64,000 nucleotides of DNA, taken from contig JAZGTN010000073.1 of NCBI GenBank assembly GCA_037783415.1, positions 2,666,001-2,730,000 of the forward strand. The letters are read 5' to 3'. The notes below the pieces were generated by a model, which was not told the DNA's origin, did no database searches, and saw nothing but the letters and a program-made list of their open reading frames with translations. Shown piece after piece: positions 57,977-64,000 of this stretch. This DNA comes from Leptasterias polaris (taxonomy: Eukaryota; Echinodermata; Asteroidea; Forcipulatida; Asteriidae). Position numbers and translations under genes: made by a program. Position 1 is the stretch's first letter. Every line of letters starts with the position of its first letter.

Positions 57977-58589
57977 ATGTTTCTACCCGCGATTGTGTGC
58001 AACGGCAGCTGGATACCCGCGTTGGTCAGGCATGTTTTTTGTTGTTTTTTTTGCGCCGGGGTTAGTCTGTAGCGGAGCTTGCGTGAGGGTTTGTGGGTGT
58101 TGATTTTCGGAAAAATTTGGCATATTCAAAACATAAATTGGGGGTTTTGCCAGTCTTAAAATTTGCGTTCGCTATTGCATTTGTGCATTCTGGGAAGTTT
58201 CGTTTGCCGGACACCGCTTACTGGGTTGGCACTGGTGTTCCAATGTCTCCCCCCGCGCCTATTATACTAATATATAGCGAGATGACTGATTTAAAATGCA
58301 GCTCAAGGTGGGTGGGGGGAGGGGGGGGGAGGGGGTAATCCTAATTTCTACAGATACTGCATATTTTCTGTTAATGATGCTTTGTCTTCTTCCATCTCAT
58401 TTCATTTTATTGGGCAGATGTGACCTCCTATGTCCCCTTTATAAATTTTCCTTATAGGCCCTACTTCTTTCATAAATTGACTGCTTACGTTAGGCCTACT
58501 CATTGACTGAATAACAACATAATATTCACAAAGACAAGCATTGTCGAATATTAGTCGTTACCTGCATTTAGTGGTATGTAGGCCTAAAT

Positions 58590-59345
58590 ACAACCAATAA
58601 TTTCCGAGCAATAAAGAAATAAAGAAACAAGGCATAAAGAAAGCAAGAAATAACGACACAATGAAAGGGAAAATGGACAAAAATAAAGCCTCCTCCAAAC
58701 AAGCATATAAATCAAGAAATCAAAGAGAGACAGAAAGGGAAAACGAAAACACACAAATCATTTTTATTTTATTTTCGTTTCCTATTTAAATCTTTAGACG
58801 TACGATGAATAAAATTTGAACAACAGGGTCTGTCAAGACAAAAACAAGTTTACAAAACTGTCATCAACAAAATGTGCAAAATCACACCCCTGTAACACTT
58901 AACATTATTATTGTATTATCAACCATTTACAAAATCTAGAAGAACGAAATACGGAAACAAACGCATGCCGAAATAATTTTTAAAAACACAGAAATAGTGA
59001 CATAGAAACATCGAAATCAACTGTAACATAGTGACATAAAAACATTACAAAATAAACGTCAATAGATATCAAGAAACATATCAGAGATAAATAATAGGCC
59101 CCCTGCAACTAAGGAAATAACGAAACTAAGACATAAACAAAATAAACAAATAAAAGGACAAACAGACCACTGAGTCAGAAAAACACATAATAGGCCTAAT
59201 TACAGAAACAATGAAATAGAATACTGAGAAAATACATAGTTTACCACCGGCAAACACGGATATTCAGAAAGAGAAAATATAGAAACAAAGACACATTTAA
59301 GAAATAAAGAGATAGAGACACAAAGAAATCCAGAAATAAAGAAAA
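58590..59345. repeat. Degenerate A-rich AGAAACAAAGA tract
   Basis: About 750 bp dominated by variants of GAAATAAAGAAACA and ACATAGAAACA with few T runs. I see no gene. Confidence 0.6.
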
Positions 59346-59722
59346 AAGGAAATCAAGTATTATACATGAATTCAAACATTTGACAAATTTTAGGAGCACA
59401 GAAGCAAATATTTCATGGATTACTCAGGCCTTTGTTGGATATTCAAAAAGTCTTGATTATCTAAAACCTACATATCATGCCAAGCATGCATCATTGCATT
59501 TTTATATCCTTCCCAAATATTAAAACACACCCCAACTTATGCTTCGTAGTCGAGAAAAGGGGGCGAAAAGGGTGAGGGATGGCGACGCTTCGCCTTCGAC
59601 CGCACTCAACACCTTTTGCATGCTCAACATTTTATCATTAGGACATTACTACATTGCATACAGATTTTAAATATCTTTACCAAACCAATTCTGAAAGTTA
59701 TAAACTCTGATATCCTCTCCAA

Positions 59723-59945
59723 TAGACCCTTCCCATGAAATATGCTAATTACATTCACGCATGCGTACAGACCCTGCTGGTTGGCAAACGCCATAGAGTT
59801 GTGCACTACGTAGACGCACAAGCGCGTCTGCGTCACGCCACCATCAGCCCCACACAAAAAGGGGCAATGTTCCATCATTTTGCCAACCAGCAGTGTAAGT
59901 GCGCACGCGTGAAGTGCAATTTAAATATTTCATGGGAAGGGTCTA
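59723..59945. mobile_element. TAGACC-ended MITE with long arms
   Basis: TAGACCCTTCCCATGAAATA is inverted as TATTTCATGGGAAGGGTCTA, with arms of about 65 bp that include CTGCTGGTTGGC. A poly-C run (59948-59966) follows directly. Confidence 0.8.
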
Positions 59946-60078
59946 TTACCCCCCCCCCCCCCCCCACCCCATGCACCGTGGTCGCATTTTATGTGCAAGA
60001 ATCGCGCCCACCTAGCGGGTGCCGCGCGAAGCGCGGCATCCCGCTAGTCCATATAACGTTAATACTTCTAGCATGATT

Positions 60079-60506
60079 CTAGTCTTGGCCCAAGACGTCA
60101 GTGATCGATAGTGTAATGCGCTCGGTTACAACTCGTTACAGCGCGCCCTCTTGTGGCTTGAATTACCCAACTTGACTAGCTCTCTTGAGAGCTTGATGCT
60201 TGATAAATATACTCCTAAAAAGCTGACTGCTTGTCCAAGGAGTGGTAGAGGTGCTCGTGTTGTGCAGTTGTGAAGGTGCAGTGGTAGTTTGTGAGGTGCG
60301 AGTAAAAACATCCACATCATCTTAAAGTTAGTCAAGTTGGGTAATTGAGAGCTAGTCAAGTTGGGTAATTCAAGCCACTTGACTAGCTCTCTTGAGAGCT
60401 AGTCAAGTTGGGTAATTCAAGCCACAAGAGGGCGCGCTGTAACGAGTTGTAATCGAGCGCATTACACTATCCACTATCGATCACTGACGTCTTGGGCCAA
60501 GACTAG
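60079..60506. mobile_element. Foldback element upstream of the OAS-like gene
   Basis: CTAGTCTTGGCCCAAGACGT and its inverse end arms of about 115 bp that include GCGCGCCCTCTTGTGGCTTG. Inside, AGCTAGTCAAGTTGGGTAAT is repeated several times, and AGCTCTCTTGAGAGCT is itself a palindrome. It ends about 490 bp before the OAS-like start codon. Confidence 0.8.
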
Positions 60507-60997
60507 CATGATTCTTGAACTATTGACTTTCAATCATAAACAAGGCATTTTCAGATAGGGCCTAACTTGGCATATCATTGGCTATTCAATGCAACAGAAC
60601 AGTGTCACTGCATTGTCGTAAAGAACGCCTTGTGTAGGCCTACCAACAGCTTTTGAGCTGTGTTGATGGTTGTACAGAAATACCAACATCTCACTCGGAA
60701 CACGCCACGCCCCCTCTGCATTATTAATGTCGATACGCAGCGGGTTACATTTTTATTGTCCAATCAGATTGCGTTTGAGACGCAGGGCGATTTGACCAGT
60801 TAATTTTATTATGTTTATTAATGATTCGGATTATAATATTATTTGGTGGATTTCTCATCATCGTCAGAAATACGGGGGTTCCCCCGTGATACAATCGCTC
60901 GCAATTGCGAAATCAGGGTTTGGGGAAAAACAAGGAAATTTCAGCAGTCTAGAGCTGCATTTCAACTTGGAAGAAGCTCTAAACTAACCAACTCGCG
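60507..60997 (+). promoter_or_regulatory. 5' flank and probable promoter of the OAS-like gene
   Basis: A 490-bp gap between the foldback element and the start codon. It has AT-rich TTATTAATGATTCGGATTAT near 60815 and ATTATTTGGTGG near 60838, but no clear TATA box or interferon-type element that I can defend. Confidence 0.35.
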
Positions 60998-63617
60998 ATG
61001 GCTGGGTCTATGAGATCGTCAGCGCCTTGGTGTAAGGATCCAAGTAGTCTCGAGACATGGTATAACGAGAATATTCAGCATGGGACGGAGAGTTTCGCCA
61101 GCGACTGCCGGACGGCCATCGACGAGGTGGTCCGATCGGTGCAGAAGATCTGTTCATCGGGCGGTCTCCATTTCAACCTTGACAGAATTGTTAAGGTATG
61201 TACCTCATAATAATTGTCATACTCTTATCGGCGGTCAAACAATTTGAACAGAATCATGTGGTTCCATACACATTTTAACACCATCTACTCAGCAGTATGG
61301 GCAAAAAAACCTGGAAATTCCTTGGCATAACCCACCGCCAACTCGGTGTTTGCTTCACATGTTATGCAATTTTCATTGGGGCAAAACTCATGCTCGATAA
61401 GCTATCTTAAGTTATCTAGACTGAAGGGAAACGAACAATTTTGTTTTGTGATGTACTCATTTTTCAAATATATTAATTAGTCCTCATGTGAGTGAGGACA
61501 AATTGTAAGTCTCTAACCATTACGTTAAAATGAAGTAAATTAAATTGCCATTTAATTTAAACCCTTCCAGTGCAAAAATTTCAAATCTCAAACATCTGTT
61601 GAAATCATCCTGAGAAAAGGTATCTACATTTTCTTCACGGGGTTGTACGTTTCGGGTTCAACTGACTTTCAATAATATTCAATCAAATGGCCTTGAATTT
61701 GAGCTTTTTACTGACAAAAAACCTCTCCTCGGAAAGTAAAGATCCATTAATACTGAGTTATTGAAATCCAATTACGTCATGTTTATGAATTTTGCTTTAA
61801 AAGTAAGTTTTGAACCAAAAATGTAGAGACACATTTTATTTTGTCTAAGAATGATGCCATGAGATGTTTTAGGCCTATATGTTGAAAGATTTTGCACAGG
61901 AAGATGACAAATAAAAAAATTGCAATTTTCACCATTTAAACGTAACAATTAGAGACTTGCAATTATATTTTCTCTACTCGCTGAGGATTCTATCTATTGG
62001 TAAATGACTGACTAAGCCTGGGCAGATAGTAAAATTTAGTATTCGGGTATCCGCCGGCCAAATTTTCTGCGAATATCCGGATATCCGGAATTGTTTATGT
62101 GTGGTTATGGGTGACTGAACGAAGCCTGGACGGATACTTCAAATAGGCCTATCCGAATTGCTGACCGAAACCGCAGTTTCAGTTTTTGAACAATCCGGGT
62201 ATCCGCGAGGGGCGCAGATACCTATAATTAAACCGGATAGTTCTCCAATGACAAGAATGTAGGTAACATGTTTTACACGTTACATATTCACAGTTCGGAT
62301 AACCGTCATTTCACTGGAAAGTGCTGCGGAACGAACGCAGATCACATTGCAATCATGTAGCTAGTCTACACAACACACATTACAGGCTTGTAGTCTCTGT
62401 TATCTCGCTAGAGGGCGTTTCAGAACAGTTCGATATGAGGTTAAACGCCTTTTATTTATGAAATATACCAGTGCATTACGCAATAAACACCTTGATGAAA
62501 GACCCTGCGTGTCTGCGCATGCTCGGGGAAAAGCCCCCCCCCCCCCCCCCCCGACAATGCAATAATCATTATCGCTGGTACGTGCGCGCTATAACGTCTT
62601 TCGTCGCTGGTCCGCACACACATTCCGTCGACAGCATGGTCAGCAGAGAGAGTTCCATTAAAATTTAAGCACGTTTACGAAAAATTACGCAACGTGTATT
62701 TATTTCACAAAGATGTCACAATTTAAGATATCCTGGATGAACAGAAGGATTATTCTACTGTATAATAAAATGTTTATTTCTTCACGATGTGTTACCGTCC
62801 GTTTCAGAAACAAAATTTAGGGTAAAAACAAAAAACAAAACAACTGCGAATGTGATCAAAAACAGTGCGTCCTCATCAATGACAGCATTCTGACTTCGCG
62901 CAACCACCCAGCAAAACTGAAATTTATTATACTTTGGGAAAGTATTATACGTATTACTAATGATTCTACTGTGAAGTTCGAAAAAAAATGGGACTTCTTT
63001 AAATTATTGTGTCAAGGTTAACTCTGTATTTTATAAATTGTCATTTCGGTCAATTTTGCATTTGTTTTATTGCCGTGGCTTTTCAGCATGTTTGTAAAGT
63101 GATGAGTTGTTTTAAGCTTGAATAAATAATTTCCTCCGGGGAAAAAAAACCCAACCCAAAAACCCCTGAAATTTATTAGCCCTTGGTAGCTTTCTCAAGG
63201 GAAATACCCACGAGTCTGGCAGGGTTATCAAAGCAAAGTGTGAACAGTTCGACCAAATTCACCCGGCAATTCCCCGAGAAATTTGTTGAGTGTGAATATT
63301 ATGTTAATATCGGCAAATTTTTCTGCAGGGTGGATCTCTTGGTAAAGGGACCATGGTGAAGGACCTTTCTGATATCGACCTGATCGCCTTCATCAATCCA
63401 CCAGACCTGGCCCCCATCGTCAGGCTCGGACCGAGCCAATACAAGCAGAAGCTGGCCGTCGTCATCCGGGATCTTCACAAAGCGCTGAAGCAGCTGTCGT
63501 TTGTGTCTAATGTAGACAGCAATGAATTCTTGGTTAACTTCAACATCACAGTGGCCAGAAGGCGTCTGAAGGTCGATTTTCTTCCCACTTCTGACAATTG
63601 TGCGGGACACGGTCGAA
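60998..63617 (+). CDS. OAS: 2'-5'-oligoadenylate synthase-like nucleotidyltransferase, 5' part
   Basis: Two exons are inside the window: 60998-61195 (66 codons, phase 0) and 63329-63617 (96 codons plus one base, donor GTAAGT); the gene runs off the right edge. The joined product reads RIVK then GGSLGKGTMVKDLSDIDLIAF, which is the OAS signature: the GS P-loop-like motif followed by metal-binding Asp81 and Asp83 (codons 63371-63373, 63377-63379). The third catalytic aspartate is Asp149 in LKVDFLP (63575-63577). OAS enzymes are cytosolic; vertebrate ones make 2'-5'-linked oligoadenylates after binding double-stranded RNA, which activates RNase L. Many invertebrate OAS proteins lack clear RNA activation and RNase L is not expected outside vertebrates, so the downstream partner is unknown. 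The start is the first ATG in frame and leads straight into an OAS-like N-terminal helix. Confidence 0.9.
61196..63328 (+). other. Intron 1 of the OAS-like gene
   Basis: This 2.1-kb intron separates the N-terminal helix from the catalytic GGS motif. It holds a poly-C run at 62534-62552 and AT-rich sequence, including a stretch near 62040-62220 with repeated ATCCGGATAT-like words. I see no other coding exon in it. Confidence 0.7.
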
Positions 63618-64000
63618 GTAAGTCGGTCAAAGTTATTTGTCAAGTCAAGTCAATAATTATGTCAAGAAATAATTATTTTTGAGCCTTATGATTTGTTTAA
63701 TCGTTTAGTCCAAAAGGGATGAGAGAAGAGGGCGACTGATTTTGAAAATTATTATGTGTAATTTGATTCTGCATTATGTAGTTTTTAAATTTGTAAAATG
63801 TCTGTAAGTTTTATCGAATATAATTGTTATGATTGTAACTTTTGATGAAGACCTAATTAAAAGAAATTATGGCATCGTTGTTGTCCTTTGAACCTTTAAA
63901 CACCCTCAGATGGAGAGGGCGCACTACTGTAGCAATGTGTATATTTTCCCTGCTAATTTTGTAAAGCTATTATTATTAATTCATTCAATTTCGTTTCGTG

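Noticed and set aside
63299..63643. 114-codon minus-strand frame opposite OAS-like exon 2
   Set aside because: The plus strand carries the GGS and Asp-x-Asp catalytic motifs with proper splice sites. The minus frame is a shadow.

Overview
This window is animal nuclear DNA. Genes are split by many GT-AG introns, intergenic space is full of short inverted-repeat transposons and tRNA-derived SINEs, and there are no operons. Gene content (DJ-1, FHAD1, eukaryotic beta-lactamase-like proteins, an OAS-type nucleotidyltransferase) and the repeat style fit an invertebrate deuterostome. An echinoderm, perhaps a sea star, is my best guess, but the sequence read by eye does not prove the species.

Layout. 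(1) 810-4256, minus strand: five exons of PARK7/DJ-1; the 3' end lies off the window to the left. (2) 4257-5116: short head-to-head intergenic region that probably drives both neighbours; it holds a good match to the RFX X-box. (3) 5117-27365, plus strand: a complete 27-exon FHAD1 orthologue (about 1,430 residues, N-terminal FHA domain followed by a long coiled coil). Every exon-exon phase agrees. Its introns carry MITEs, SINEs, LINE tails and two intronic minisatellites. (4) 27.8-31.2 kb: repeat-rich spacer with a perfect 48-bp palindrome. (5) 31440-56622, minus strand: a tandem array of three seven-exon genes for membrane-anchored serine beta-lactamase-like proteins with nearly identical exon lengths, plus an orphan fragment of a fourth copy between the first and second. 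The third copy is two bases short in exon 5 and runs into a stop. The spacers hold a hAT-like insertion with a visible pre-insertion site, a satellite-like CCCATATGGG block, and a 0.7-kb terminal-inverted-repeat element with internal copies of its own end. (6) 57.1-60.5 kb: tandem repeats, MITEs and a foldback element. (7) 60998-63617, plus strand: the first two exons of a 2'-5'-oligoadenylate-synthase-like gene with all three catalytic aspartates; it continues off the right edge.

The genes do not form a single pathway. FHAD1 and DJ-1 share a promoter region, the lactamase-like genes are a local gene-family expansion, and the OAS-like gene is probably an innate-immune nucleotide second-messenger enzyme. 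I found no bacterial-type system and no CRISPR. The least described material is the set of repeat families, several of which share TTAA-AGG or TAGACC ends.
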